From: Siphonodentalium dalli
Lineage: Eukaryota; Mollusca; Scaphopoda; Gadilida; Siphonodentaliidae
Assembly: GCA_032622095.1 (NCBI GenBank)
Contig: CP136063.1
Coordinates: 122,160,723-122,224,722 of the forward strand
Direction: 5' to 3'
Length of the DNA: 64,000 nt
Made by a program: the position numbers and the translations under genes. Position 1 is the stretch's first letter, and every line of letters starts with the position of its first letter. The notes beneath the pieces were generated by a model. That model had not been told where the DNA came from. It searched no databases and was given only the letters and a program-made list of their open reading frames with translations. Positions 24,639 through 35,498 of the stretch are shown here, piece after piece.

Positions 24639-25135
24639 CTTGTTAATGAGTATTTAGTGTAGAAAGGGTTAAAGCAGTCCAGCCTTGGTTTCTGATCACT
24701 AAGCGTGGATGATCAATGAGAAGTAACGATAACCCCATTCATTTTTGGATATGAAAATCACTTATGGTAATTCATACCTTCATGCAGTTGTTTCAAACAC
24801 AAGGCCATATCAATATTCTGTCAATTTTATTCATATAGGAAATTAAAACCATGCAGAGGGTTCATCATTTGGAAAATCACTTCATCTTAATCTACCAACC
24901 ACTGTTATGCAACTTGGATCATCAATCACAGTTACCAGGAATCAAAAGCGCTTTTATTAGAACAAAACCAACGCGGGTGTCCGGTCTCGGTGTTTCGGCG
25001 TCGCAGCAGCGGCCCGGTCTCAGCTTTGGTGACAAACCATCTTAGCCATCAATCGTGGGCTTAATTATGAGGACTTAAAATGCTATGCAATATGTGAGCC
25101 ATTGCTGGAGGTCTATGCTTGGTTATCAGGTAAAA
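24639..25135. other. No gene recognised; small GC-rich patch
   Basis: A GC-rich stretch at 24970-25035 (with 'GGCGTCGCAGCAGCGGCCCG') stands out in AT-rich surroundings. A 64-codon frame spans it, but the sequence is not recognised. It could be an exon fragment, a conserved non-coding site or chance. Confidence 0.25.
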
Positions 25136-25372
25136 ATTAATTGATTGAAATATGAAATCCAAGATGGCCACTGGTGGCCATGTTTTTTTGCCAATTGAAC
25201 TCAAAATGACTCATCCCATCAGGATCTACATGTCAATGTCAACAGCCATGACAAATTTCTTAATGATCTGATCAAAGGTACGACCTGTAGCCCATGCTAA
25301 TGTAAATTGTTGAAGGACGTACACAAACACACATCCGCACACACACGCACGGACGATGTATACCAACCAACT
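25136..25372 (+). repeat. Family B fragment (one monomer plus CA tail)
   Basis: One monomer starting 'AATTGATTGAAATATGAAAT' with 'ATCTACATGTCAATGTCAAC' and 'GGTACGACCTGTAGCCCATG', then the (CA)n-type tail and 'ACGGACGATG'. The 3' hairpin is missing and only TTAGTTGTAG follows, so the copy is truncated at both ends. Confidence 0.75.
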
Positions 25373-27018
25373 ATTAGTTGTAGAGATATTAGGCTAATTT
25401 ATAAAAGTGGAAATAGTACAGCTGATGTAAACCTACTTTCTTAATTCTACAATTTGGAATTATGTGACCCTACCCACCAGGTGGGTTGGGGTAATTGTAA
25501 TCAGTTAGGATTAAAAATTATTTGGACTGCTGCAGACAATGGCTGTAGAGTCACACTGGTACAATAGGGCTAATCAACTGAACAAAGCAGGTGTGATGTA
25601 CATTAGTACACGTAATTAGCTGGTCTGTCATTTACTGCACTCATGGAATTAAGCCGCATTTAATCCTCATCAGGATATCAATGGATGATAATCAAATAAA
25701 CCTTAGCGTTATTTTCATTGTGTTGGGTATTGATTCTAACGGAACATGCAAATAATTTATAATTGTTTCTAATGATATTTTCATAAATATTATGCGTTAT
25801 CTGCAATGCATGTAAGAAAATATATTTACACAAATAAATACACATAAAACATAATATATTCCCAATATTCATGGTGAAATCTCACCAGTACATATACATG
25901 TAAGTGTAAAAAGTTTATGTATTTATTGCTTCTTCTTTCTATTGTTTCTGCCTTTTCTTGTTTCCATGTTATGTAGTGATGTTTTTATTCAATCAAATTT
26001 GATATTTTAATTTGATTTATTTCATTATTCATTCCTATGTGATCAAAATGGTTGGATACTAACAATTGTAATCAGATGTAACAATGTATCAGATGTAACA
26101 ATTGTAATAAGATGTAATCGAAAAGTAATCAATTACATTTACTAAAGTAATTGTAATCATAATCGATTTCAAATTCTGTTGACAATCAAGACAGTCAATC
26201 ATGCTTTTTTTTCAATCATATTTATTGTATCAAGATACAGTTTATAGTGGAAAATTATACTTATTTAATCAAGAAAAGAATATTGGGATACAAGTATATA
26301 GCAAAGACGCAATCACCATTGCCAAATGAAAATATTTTTTGCCAAATAAATATTTTTGCATTAGGCAAATGCTGTATTACTAATGAAAATCCAGAAGCTA
26401 TTTGGCTGATGTTGGAGGATGACAATAATGTATGACCCTGATATGTGAATGGCCACAAGATTATGTTATCGATAATGGAGTTAATGCATAGATCTTCAGT
26501 CTCACTTTCATTAATAGAGAGCAAACAAGAAGTCAGAGAAATTCTCCATTTGGTACACATGAAGCTCAGATTGGCGAAACATGAAGACTGGCAATGTCCA
26601 CACGATGTCATCAAATGCATTTTGATGAATTCTCACCCATTCCAATTTATTTGTTTCTATATGAGCATTTTTGTATATGGACGGCAGAGGATGAGTAATA
26701 ACCAATGGTCTTATTAAAGGGGGCACAACTTCCAGAAAAGGACATGATTTTTAGTTGAAGGCAAAGCATTATTATTCGATTGTGCCTCACAAACAGCATT
26801 TAATTTCACTTTGAAGGATTTATAATATTAACCTAATATTACTGTATGTATATTTTGATCTCAGGACAATTTTTTCTGTTGTCATTTTTCTGAAACCCCC
26901 CCCCCCCCCTCCTTGGTGAGAGCAAGAGGAACACTTGCCCCCTGTCCTGAATATGACACAGTTTGTTCAAGGAAATCTATAAAAATAATATTCAGCAGAA
27001 CAGACCAGTGTCAATAAA
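25373..27018. other. No gene recognised; TGTAATC-type motif cluster and C run
   Basis: At 26060-26165 the motif TGTAATCAGATGTAAC / AATTGTAATC recurs several times on both strands, a pattern seen in the subterminal zones of some hAT elements. No ends or duplication were found. A C14 run lies near 26896. An antisense 119-codon frame at 26261-26620 has no recognisable product. Confidence 0.35.
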
Positions 27019-27957
27019 GTGGTCAATGACATGACATTATTCTCCAAATCAATGATCACTACGCACTTGATTTTAAGTCAAACAGAAAAATTAAAGTTAA
27101 GTAACGACCTAGTTCTCACCTTATTTGATAAAACAATTGAACCAATTACTACGTACTGTAGCGAGGTTTGGGCAATGGAACAATTGTATGAGTTAGACAG
27201 TCTAGTCCTGGGATTTTATAAGCAGGTTCTGAGGATGAAAAGAAGTACCCCCACATACATGGTCTATGGTGAAATTGGTAGATATCCCCTGAGCATTAAA
27301 TGTAAAATGCGTATGCTGAACTACTGGAGGCGAATTCTTGATGGCAAATGCTCCCAAGTTGTGCAAAAGCTGTATCATTTGTTATTGCACCTCAAAGATT
27401 CTGCGAAAACTAATAAGCGAGTAACGTGGATTTCGTGCATTAAGGGGTTAATCGACTCTTCTGGACAAAACCACGTATGGGATGCACAATGTATTTCCGG
27501 TTTTGATATTAGATATATTGAGAATAGGTTTAAAGACCAATTTATCCAAAAATGGTGGGTGGACATCGATAGTTCATCACGCGGTCGATTCTATCGGAAC
27601 TTTAAAAAGGAATTTGGTTTTGAGACGTATTTTACGAATTTACCTCGCGATTTGTCACACAACATTATGAGATTGAGGACAGCCAATCATAGACTAGGAG
27701 TCGAAACTAGCAGGTGGGGAAAAGCAAGCAAGCGTGGTAAAAACTGTACGTTATGTGGGCAGACAGACGCAAATGACGAATACCATATCATATCCGTTTG
27801 CACAATCTTAGTTGGGGCCAGGCAGAAATATATACCACGATGGTTCTGGGAGGAACCTGCTAGATGGAAATTCTACATACTATTAGCGTCCCACAATCCA
27901 GAAATCCAGAAAGGCTTAGGCATTGTGACTAAGATAGGACTGAGTAAGATCGAATAG
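27019..27957 (+). CDS. C-terminal part of a non-LTR retrotransposon RT polyprotein
   Basis: Uninterrupted 312-codon frame. The first ~25 residues are not convincing. From about residue 27, 'KLKLSNDLVLTLFDKTIEPI' followed by 'YCSEVWAMEQL' and 'FYKQVLRMKRSTPTYMVYGE' matches the segment just after the RT domain of LINE-like elements. Near the end is a zinc-knuckle-like C243-x2-C246-x9-H256-x4-C261, as in the zf-RVT tail. RT catalytic motifs (including YxDD) and the endonuclease are absent, so this is a 5'-truncated copy, the usual outcome of target-primed reverse transcription. The frame ends at 27957 and is followed by GTT/GAT microsatellite sequence. The open frame points to a fairly recent insertion or to constraint. 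The clade cannot be fixed by eye. Confidence 0.8.
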   Translation: MVNDMTLFSKSMITTHLILSQTEKLKLSNDLVLTLFDKTIEPITTYCSEVWAMEQLYELDSLVLGFYKQVLRMKRSTPTYMVYGEIGRYPLSIKCKMRMLNYWRRILDGKCSQVVQKLYHLLLHLKDSAKTNKRVTWISCIKGLIDSSGQNHVWDAQCISGFDIRYIENRFKDQFIQKWWVDIDSSSRGRFYRNFKKEFGFETYFTNLPRDLSHNIMRLRTANHRLGVETSRWGKASKRGKNCTLCGQTDANDEYHIISVCTILVGARQKYIPRWFWEEPARWKFYILLASHNPEIQKGLGIVTKIGLSKIE

Positions 27958-28018
27958 TAGTGAGTCGTCGATGCGAAATAACGATGATGATAATTAATAT
28001 GATGTATATGACCAGTGC

Positions 28019-28140
28019 TGTTATTGTTAATGATGGTGTTGTTGTTGTTGTTGTTGATGGTGATGGCGATGACGACGATGAAGATGATGATGATGATAAT
28101 AATAATAATGGTGATGATAATGGTGACGATGATGGTGATA
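28019..28140 (+). repeat. (GTT)n then (GAT/GAC)n microsatellite
   Basis: Trinucleotide repeats start about 60 bp after the retrotransposon stop codon. They may represent its 3' tail or an expansion seeded by it. A 67-codon frame across it (poly-Val, poly-Asp) is an artefact of the repeat. Confidence 0.9.
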
Positions 28141-28163
28141 TAAATGTATTATATTATATGTAA

Positions 28164-29098
28164 ATAGTGTAAATATGTTTGTCAATTCTATATAATGCGT
28201 GTTAACTCACGATTGAGTTCATTAAAGCATTCAATGCATTGCTCCTAATTACTGGTTAAAGATATTCAAAGTTGTGTAAATGAAAGCTTGAGTGATAATG
28301 ACAAATCGTGCTGATATGGACAATATACTGCAAAACAGGAACTGTATGAGCAACCTTGTTTTTAGAACATCAATTTTTGCTCAACCACAGTCTGGGCAAA
28401 AGGAAACAAGAAAACTATTATTCAGCTTCGTGCCGAACATCTGGGCATTTGAAAATAGACCATTCCATTGTATCCTGTATAATAAAGTGGGGTCAGTTGT
28501 GATCTAAGTCGGCCAGAGCATGTGGATAATCCTTAACCAGAATAAATCTCGCCTTCGACTCAATTGATTCTGGTAAAGAACTATTCTTGTGCTCTAACCT
28601 TTAGATGGTCTACCAGTAATTCACATATTAAAGGGAGGGATACCTTCTTGAGAGGCAGCTGGTCCCTATCCTCTCCGGTCAAATTTCTCCCAGCCACCAC
28701 GAAAAATTCAACACCAATCACCTTCATGTTTAAAATAATGCAATAAGTAACAAACTCTGATTACATTGTTGATATCATATTTCCAAAGGCACTGATATTA
28801 TTCACAGGATCCATCTATTTGAACCTATCCATTGGGGCTTTCCAATCCATTAGTTCACACTGATTACCTGCCATTAAGTTTCTATTTCCGAACCTTGATG
28901 GGATTCTGAGTTATTAATGCCAATCAAATCTCACTCAGTGATGAAGGCGTCCATAGAAATGATTAATTTCATGCAGTGTGACATATTTTTGGGAAACCTG
29001 CACATTAAGTTACAGCATCTAAGAAACGATATACGATAGACTCAGTATATCAGTATGACTGAGTGTATGTTTACACAGAATGACAAAGGCCATAAATG
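28164..29098. other. No recognisable feature
   Basis: AT-rich sequence with short frames and no shared repeats recognised. Confidence 0.4.
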
Positions 29099-29914
29099 AA
29101 AGTGTCAATGACACTGTAGCTCAAATTGGAGAGGGGATTAATTTCATGTGTTACAGTCAATGGAGCGATTATGAATGCGGAAAGTTGAAATGTCTAACTA
29201 ATACTAGATGCCAACATGAAGAGATATATTCCAAGATGCAACATTTGGAAAAATGTGATGGCTCCAATCCAGTTGTCACCCCACAAATATCCATATGAAA
29301 TCTGGTGAAGATCGGATGAGGGAGCAGGGTGTCTGTAAGATGTGCGGAAAGATCATGCAAAGAGCAAAAATCCAAGATGACCTCTGGTGGCCATGTTCTT
29401 CCAGTGAAATTAAAACAAAATTAACAGCTCCATCGAGAGGTCACCCCGAATATTGATATGAAGTTTGGTGATGATCGGATGAGGAATGTGGTCTGTAGGA
29501 TGTGCTAAAGGATTTAGTCATGGAAAGAGTAAAATATATATACAACATGGCTCCTGGTGGCCATGTTTTTTTCATCGATTTGTTCAAATTTGATAGCTCC
29601 CATCTGGAGGTGATCCTAAACAATATGTGCAGGCTGCAGGGTGTGCCGATAGATTCAAATTTAAATTCAGACGGCTGCTGGCAGCCATGTTTTTTTAACG
29701 AATTTCCTAAAAAATATAAGGCTCCCTTCAAAAGGTCACCCCGAAGATCCATCTGTTTGTTGACAATCAGTTGAGAGATGTGACCTGTAGGGTGTGCTAG
29801 CGGAAATTGTTGACTGACAGACACACGGATTGCTGCCCCAATGGATCGACGAACGACAGACGCCAACCCATGGCAATAGCTCAAACTTGACTTCGTCATC
29901 AAGTTGAGCTAAAA
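29099..29914 (+). mobile_element. Family B/C element, complete, with covariant 3' hairpin
   Basis: 5' start AAAGTGTCAATGACACTGTA at 29099. The body has diverged monomers of the C subtype ('TTGGTGATGATCGGATGAGG', 'CCATGTTTTTTTCATCG'), then 'GGAAATTGTTGACTGACAGA'. The 3' hairpin is at 29878-29910. Its lower stem AGCTCA/TGAGCT is unchanged, but the upper stem is ACTTGA/TCAAGT where other copies have ACTTTAC/GTAAAGT, so both sides changed together. Flanks AAATG on the left and AAATG after GAGCTAA on the right may be a 5-bp duplication or chance. Confidence 0.8.
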
Positions 29915-30732
29915 ATGGCATTAAACTTTGAACTGCCAGATATTGGTCTTCACTATTCAAAATTGTAAATCAGAATATTTGAGCTATACTGCACCAAGGT
30001 ATGTAGAATCTGAGTGACCACAAATGATAAACAAATTGCACCAGCTAAAATATGTACATGTTTATACAATTTTAGTTTCCTATTTTCTAGACCAACATGA
30101 TTACATAACAGAAACATACACAAAATGATATTATACTGAGCTTTTCCGATCGACATACATTTGTTAATTGTTTGTTAATTGTTTGTTATAATTTTGATAT
30201 AAAAAAAAACTGCAGTCTTGCAGCCTTTATCAACGTTGTTACATCATGTGTCTCCAGGGAGATCCGAGGATTGCCCAAGAGCAAACTGTCAAAAATTAAC
30301 ATATAGACCTGCATATATAGGCTTCAACTATTAACATACAACATGTAACATACAACATGTAATAAAATAGAAGAGCAAAAGGAGACCAATTCACTGATGG
30401 GAAATGTTCAGATAATAAGTTAACACAGAGGCTGGCAGACTGGCATTCATATTGATTAAATTGATTTGTTTTTTTCTTTGTCTGCCAAGTTGGCAAGGAA
30501 TGTTTGAAGAAAACTACCTTGACTAATCATGTATATTAGTATGTAACTGCTGTGGTTGGCCTTAAGGCCAATTTAAAAACAATTCTCAATTCCCCTGGAT
30601 TCTCATCAAATCAGTGCAACTGTTTTTTTTATTATTATGTGCAAAGAGTTTGGGCATAGTTGGAGTGGGGCTGGTATCCCTCATACATGTGGCGGGGCAG
30701 AATTAAGGCTACCTGGCACCGCAGTTAAAATG
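29915..30732. other. No recognisable feature
   Basis: AT-rich. Short direct duplications (TTGTTAATTG at 30161-30181, ACATACAACATGT at 30335-30360) are the only structure seen. Confidence 0.4.
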
Positions 30733-30907
30733 AAATTGACAATGACACTGTCGCTCAGCTTGGAAATGTGGAAAATATCATTATATAGTCAATTGAGTGA
30801 TAAGGATCGATTACAGAAAGTTGAAATGTATATTTAATACAATTAAGAGGTCAACACAAAGTCATGTGAGGTTGGGGATTAATTGGCAGAAAAATGTTAG
30901 CTGTTGG
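30733..30907 (+). mobile_element. Diverged family B 5' terminus
   Basis: 'AAATTGACAATGACACTGTC' + 'GCTCAGCTTGGAAA' corresponds to the family B start with several substitutions, followed by the conserved 'GTTGAAATGTATA..TTAATAC..AAGAGG' block. At 30908 it gives way directly to 122-bp Helitron satellite monomers, much as family B gives way to a Helitron 5' end at 6897. Confidence 0.6.
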
Positions 30908-32552
30908 GTATCGACTTGAAATTTGGTATGTGAATGTATCTTGCCCCGGATACGAATTTTATCAGGTCGCCGAGCCCGTGCGACGCCAGCTTCGCGCATT
31001 CACGGAGACCAGATCTCGGAAACGGGTGGAGCTATCGACTTGAAATTTGCTATGTGAATGTATCTTGCCCCGGATACAAATTTTATCGGGTCGCCGAGCC
31101 CGTGCGACACAACTTCGCGCATGCGCAGACGAGATCTCGGAAACGGGTGGAGCTATCGACTTGAAATTTGCTATGTGAATGTATCTTGCTCCGGATACGA
31201 ATTTTATCGGGTCGCCAAGCCCGTGCGATGCCAGCTTCGCGCATGCGCAGACCAGATCTCGGAAAAGGGTGGAGCTATCGACTTGAAATTTGCTATGTGT
31301 GAATGTATCTTGCCCCGGATACGAATTTTATCGGGTCGCCGAGCCCGTGCGACGCAAGCTTCGCGCATGCGCAGACGAGATCTCGAAACGGGTGGAGCTA
31401 TCGACTTGAAATTTGCTATGTGAATGTATCTTGCCCCGGATACGAATTTTATCGGGTCGCCGAGCCCGTGCGACGCCAGCTTCGCGCATGCGCAGACCAG
31501 ATCTCGGAAACGGGTGGAGCTATCGACTTGAAATTTACTATGTGAATGTATCTTGCCCCGGATACGAATTTTATCGGGTCGCCGAGCCCGTGCGACGCCA
31601 GCTTCGCGCATGCGCAGACGAGATCTCGGAAACGGTTGGAGGTATCGACTTGAAATTTGCTATGTGAATGTATCTTGCCCCGGATACGAATTGTATCGGG
31701 TCGCCGAGCCCGTGCGACGCCAGCTTCGCGCATGTGCAGACCAGATCTCGGAAACGGGTGGAGCTATCGACTTGAAATTTGGTATATGAATGAATCTTGC
31801 CCCGGAAACGAATTTTATCGGGTCTACGGGCCCGTGCGACGCCAGCTTCCCGCATGCGCAGAACAGATCTCGGAAACGGGTGGAGCTATCGACTTGAAAT
31901 TTGGTATGTGAATGTATCTTGCCCCGGATACGAATTTTATCGGGTCGCCGAGCCCGTGCGGCGCCCGCTTCGCGCATGCGCAGACGAGATCCCGGAAACG
32001 GGTAGAGCTATCGACTTGAAATTTGCTATGTGAATGTATCTTGCCCCGGATACAAATTTTATCGGGTCGCCGAGCCCGTGCGACGCCAGCTTCGCGCATG
32101 CGCAGACCAGATCTCGGAAACGGGTGGAGCTATCGACTTGAAATTTGCTATGTGAATGTATCTTGCCCCGGATACGAATTTTATCAGGTCGCCGAGCCCG
32201 TGCGACGCCAGCTTCGCGCATGCGCAGACCAGATCTCGGAAACGGGTGGAGCTATCGACTTGAAATTTGCTATGTGAATGTATCTTGCCCCGGATACGAA
32301 TTTTATCGGATCGCCGAGCCCGTGCGACGCAAGCTTCGCGCATGCGCAGACGAGATCTCGAAACGGGTGGAGCTATCGACTTGAAATTTGCTATGTGAAT
32401 GTATCTTGCCCCGGATACGAATTTTATCGGGTCGCCGAGCCCGTGCGGCGCCAGCTTCGCGCATGCGCAGACGAGATCTCGGAAACGGGTGGAGCTATCG
32501 ACTTGAAATTGGGTATTTGAATAGCCCGGACAACGTCGGGCTCATCGGCTAG
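30908..32552 (+). mobile_element. Helitron-like unit E1 (5'-truncated)
   Basis: About 13 satellite monomers followed by the terminal block ATAGCCCGGACAACGTCGGG + CTCATCGGCTAG. The block holds a hairpin (AGCCCG..CGGGCT) six bases before the terminal CTAG at 32549-32552, the classic Helitron 3' signature. The 5' TC terminus and the CTGT microsatellite present in E2 and E3 are missing, so the unit is truncated at 30908. No Rep/helicase is encoded, so it is non-autonomous. The next unit begins on the very next base. Confidence 0.85.
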
Positions 32553-34996
32553 TCTCATATATATTTTGAAGACCTCTGTCTGTCTGTCTGTCTGTTTGTC
32601 TGTATGTTTGTCTGTCATTAATACAAATCTACGATTCTCGACCGATCGGGACGAAACTTGGTACGTGTGTGTAGTTTGACCAGGCGGTCGACGTTGTCGT
32701 ATTGGTGAGCCCGTGCGGCGCCCGCTTCGCGCATGCGCAGACGAGATCTCGGAAACGGGTGGAGCTATCGACTTGAAATTTGCTATGTGAATGTATCTTG
32801 CCCCGGATACGAATTTTATCGGGTCGCCGAGCCCGTGCGACGCCAGCTTCGCGCATGCGCAGACGAGATCTCAGAAAAGGGTGGAGCTATCGACTTGAAA
32901 TTTGCTGTGTGAATGTATCTTGCCCCGGATACGAATTTTATCGGGTCGCCGAGCCCGTGCGACGCCAGCTTCGCGCATGCGCAGACGAGATCTCAGAAAA
33001 GGGTGGAGCTATCGACTTGAAATTTGCTATGTGAATGTATCTTGCCCCGGATACGAATTTTATCGGGTCGCCGAGCCCGTGCGACGCCAGCTTCGCGCAT
33101 GCGCAGACGAGATCTCGGAAACGGGTGGAGCTATCGACTTGAAATTTGCTATGTGAATGTATCTTGCCCCGGATACGAATTGTATCGGGTCGCCGAGCCC
33201 GTGCGACACAACTTCGCGCATGCGCAGACGAGATCTCTGAAACGGGTGGAGCTATCGACTTGAAATTTGCTATGTGAATGTATCTTGCCCTGGATACGAA
33301 TTTTATCAGGTCGCCAAGCCCGTGCGATGCCAGCTTCGCGCATGCGCAGACCAGATCTCGGAAAAGGGTGGAGCTATCGACTTGAAATTTGCTGTGTGAA
33401 TGTATCTTGCCCCGGATACGAATTTTATCGGGTCGCCGAGCCCGTGCGACGCCAGCTTCGCGCATGCGCAGACGAGATCTCGGAAACGGGTGGAGCTATC
33501 GACTTGAAATTTGCTATGTGAATGTATCTTGCCCCGGATACGAATTGTATCGGGTCGCCGAGCCCGTGCGATGCCAGCTTTGCGAATGTGCAGACCAGAT
33601 CTCGGAAACGGGTGGAGCTATCGACTTGAAATTTGGTATGTGAATGAATCTTGCCCCGGATACGAATTTTATCGGGTCGCCGGGCCCGTGCGACGCCAGC
33701 TTCGCGCATACGCAGACCAGATCTCGGAAACGGGTGGAGCTATCGACTTGAAATTTGCTGTGTGAATGTATCTTGCCCCGGATACAAATTTTATCGGGTC
33801 GCCGAGCCCGTGCGACGCCAGCTTCGCGCATGCGCAGACGAGATCTCGGAAACGGGTAGAGCTATCGACTTGAAATTTGCTATGTGAATGTATCTTGCCC
33901 CGGATACAAATTTTATCGGGTCGCCGAGCCTGTGCGACGCCAGCTTCGCGCATGCGCAGACGAGATCTCGGAAACGGGTGGAGCTATCGACTTGAAATTT
34001 GCTATGTGAATGTATCTTGCCCCGGATACGAATTTTATCGGGTCGCCGAGCCCGTGCGACGCCAGCTTCACGCATGCGCAGACGAGATCTTAGAAACGGG
34101 TGGAGCTATCGACTTGAAATTTGGTATGTGAATGTATCTTGCCCCGGATACAAATTTTATCGGGTCGCCGAGCCCGTGCGACGCCAGCTTCGCGCATTCA
34201 CGGAGACCAGATCTCGGAAACGGGTGGAGCTATCGACTTGAAATTTGCTATGTGAATGTATCTTGCCCCGGATACAAATTTTATCGGGTCGCCGAGCCCG
34301 TGCGACGCCAGCTTCGCGCATGCGCAGACAAGATCTCGGAAACGGGTGGAGCTATCGACTTGATATTTGCTATGTGAATGTATCTTGCCCCGGATACGAA
34401 TTTTATCGGGTCGCCGAGCCCGTGCGATGCCAGCTTCGCGCATGCGCAGACCAGATCTCGGAAACGGGTGGAGCTATCGACTTGAAATTTGCTGTGTGAA
34501 TGTATCTTGCCCCAGATACGAATTTTATCGGGTCGCCGAGCCCGTGCGACGCCAGCTTCGCGCATGCGCAGACGAGAGCTCGGAAACGGGTGGAGCTATC
34601 GACTTGAAATTTGCTATGTGAATGTATCTTGCCCCGGATACAAATTTTATCGGGTCGCCGAGCCCGTGCGATGCCAGCTTCGCGCATGCGCAGACGAGAT
34701 CTCGGAAACGGGTGGAGCTATCGACTTGAAATTTGGTATGTGAATGTATCTTGCCCCGGATACAAATTTTATCGCGTCGCCGAGCCCGTGCGACGCCAGC
34801 TTCGCGCATGCGCAGACGAGATCTCGGAAACGGATGGAGCTATTGACTTGAAATTTGCTATGTGAATGTATCTTGCCCCGGATACAAATTTTATCAGGTC
34901 GCCGAGCCCGTGCGACTCCAGCTTCGCGCATGCGCAGACCAGATCTCGGAAACGAGTGGAGCTAATAGCCCGGACAACGTCGGGCTCATCGGCTAG
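32553..34996 (+). mobile_element. Helitron-like unit E2 (complete, 2444 bp)
   Basis: Starts TCTCATATATATTTTGAAGA directly after the CTAG of E1, then a CTGT/TTGT microsatellite (32577-32615). A diverged first block follows ('GATCGGGACGAAACTTGGTA', 'CCAGGCGGTCGACGTTG'), then about 18 satellite monomers. It ends with the AGCCCGGACAACGTCGGGCT hairpin block and CTAG at 34993-34996. 5' TC, 3' hairpin and CTAG, with no coding capacity, mark a non-autonomous Helitron-type element. The 5' block is itself a diverged monomer, so the satellite probably grew from it. Confidence 0.88.
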
Positions 34997-35498
34997 TCTC
35001 ATATATATTTTGAAGACCTCTGTTTGTTTGTTTGTCTGTCTGTCTGTCATTTATACAAATCTACGATTCTCGACCGATCGGGACGAAACTTGGTACGTGT
35101 GTGTAGTTTGACCAGGCGGTGAACGTTGTCGTATTGGCGAGCCCGTGCGGCGCCCGCTTCGCGCATGCGCAGACGAGATCTCGGAAACGGGTGGAGCTAT
35201 CGACTTGAAATTTGCTATGTGAATGTATCTTGCCCCGGATACGAATTTTATCGGGTCGCCGAGCCCGTGCGGCGCCCGCTTCGCGCATGCGCAGACGAGA
35301 TCTCGGAAACGGGTGGAGCTATCGACTTGAAATTTGGTATGTGAATGTATCTTGCCCCGGATACGAATTTTATCGGGTCGCCGAGCCCATGCGACGCCAG
35401 CTTCGCGCATGCGCAGACCAGATCTCGGAAACGGGTAGAGCTATCGACTTGAAATTTGGTTTTTGAATAGCCCGGACAACGTCGGGCTCATCGGCTAG
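34997..35498 (+). mobile_element. Helitron-like unit E3 (complete, 502 bp)
   Basis: Starts TCTCATATATATTTTGAAGA immediately after the CTAG of E2. It has a TTTG/CTGT microsatellite and the same 5' block, but only about 2.7 monomers, then the hairpin block and CTAG at 35495-35498. Its last junction ('GAAATTTGGTTTTTGAATAG') and its TTTG-rich microsatellite match the antisense copy at 57371-58002 and not E1 or E2, so it belongs to that sublineage. Confidence 0.88.

Larger units (their letters stand above)
30908..35465 (+). repeat. 122-bp GC-rich satellite, about 35 monomers in three blocks
   Basis: The monomer includes 'ATCGACTTGAAATTTGCTAT', 'CTTGCCCCGGATACGAATTT', 'TCGCCGAGCCCGTGCGACGC', 'TTCGCGCATGCGCAG' and the palindrome GAGATCTC. 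Spacing is 122 bp with rare 1-3 bp indels. Identity between monomers is high, with a limited set of recurring variants. The array is strikingly CpG- and GC-rich against an AT-rich background. Because 122 is not a multiple of three, overlapping frames of 84 and 94 codons recur in every copy on both strands. These are by-products and are not genes. Confidence 0.95.

Noticed and set aside
26261-26620. 119-codon antisense frame
   Set aside because: Low-complexity, hydrophobic/serine-rich translation of AT-rich DNA with overlapping frames on the other strand and no known domain.
27960-28163. Acidic 67-codon frame after the LINE fragment
   Set aside because: Entirely a GTT/GAT microsatellite translation.
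30934-35466. Dozens of overlapping 75-135-codon frames on both strands
   Set aside because: They recur once per 122-bp satellite monomer in both orientations and shift phase with each copy (122 is not divisible by 3). They are by-products of a GC-rich tandem repeat.
30908-35498. CRISPR-like array
   Set aside because: Units are contiguous 122-bp repeats without unique spacers, in a eukaryotic Helitron context.
30908-35498. Centromeric satellite
   Set aside because: The arrays are short, bounded by Helitron ends, and a four-monomer version exists at 57371-58002 as a discrete insertion.
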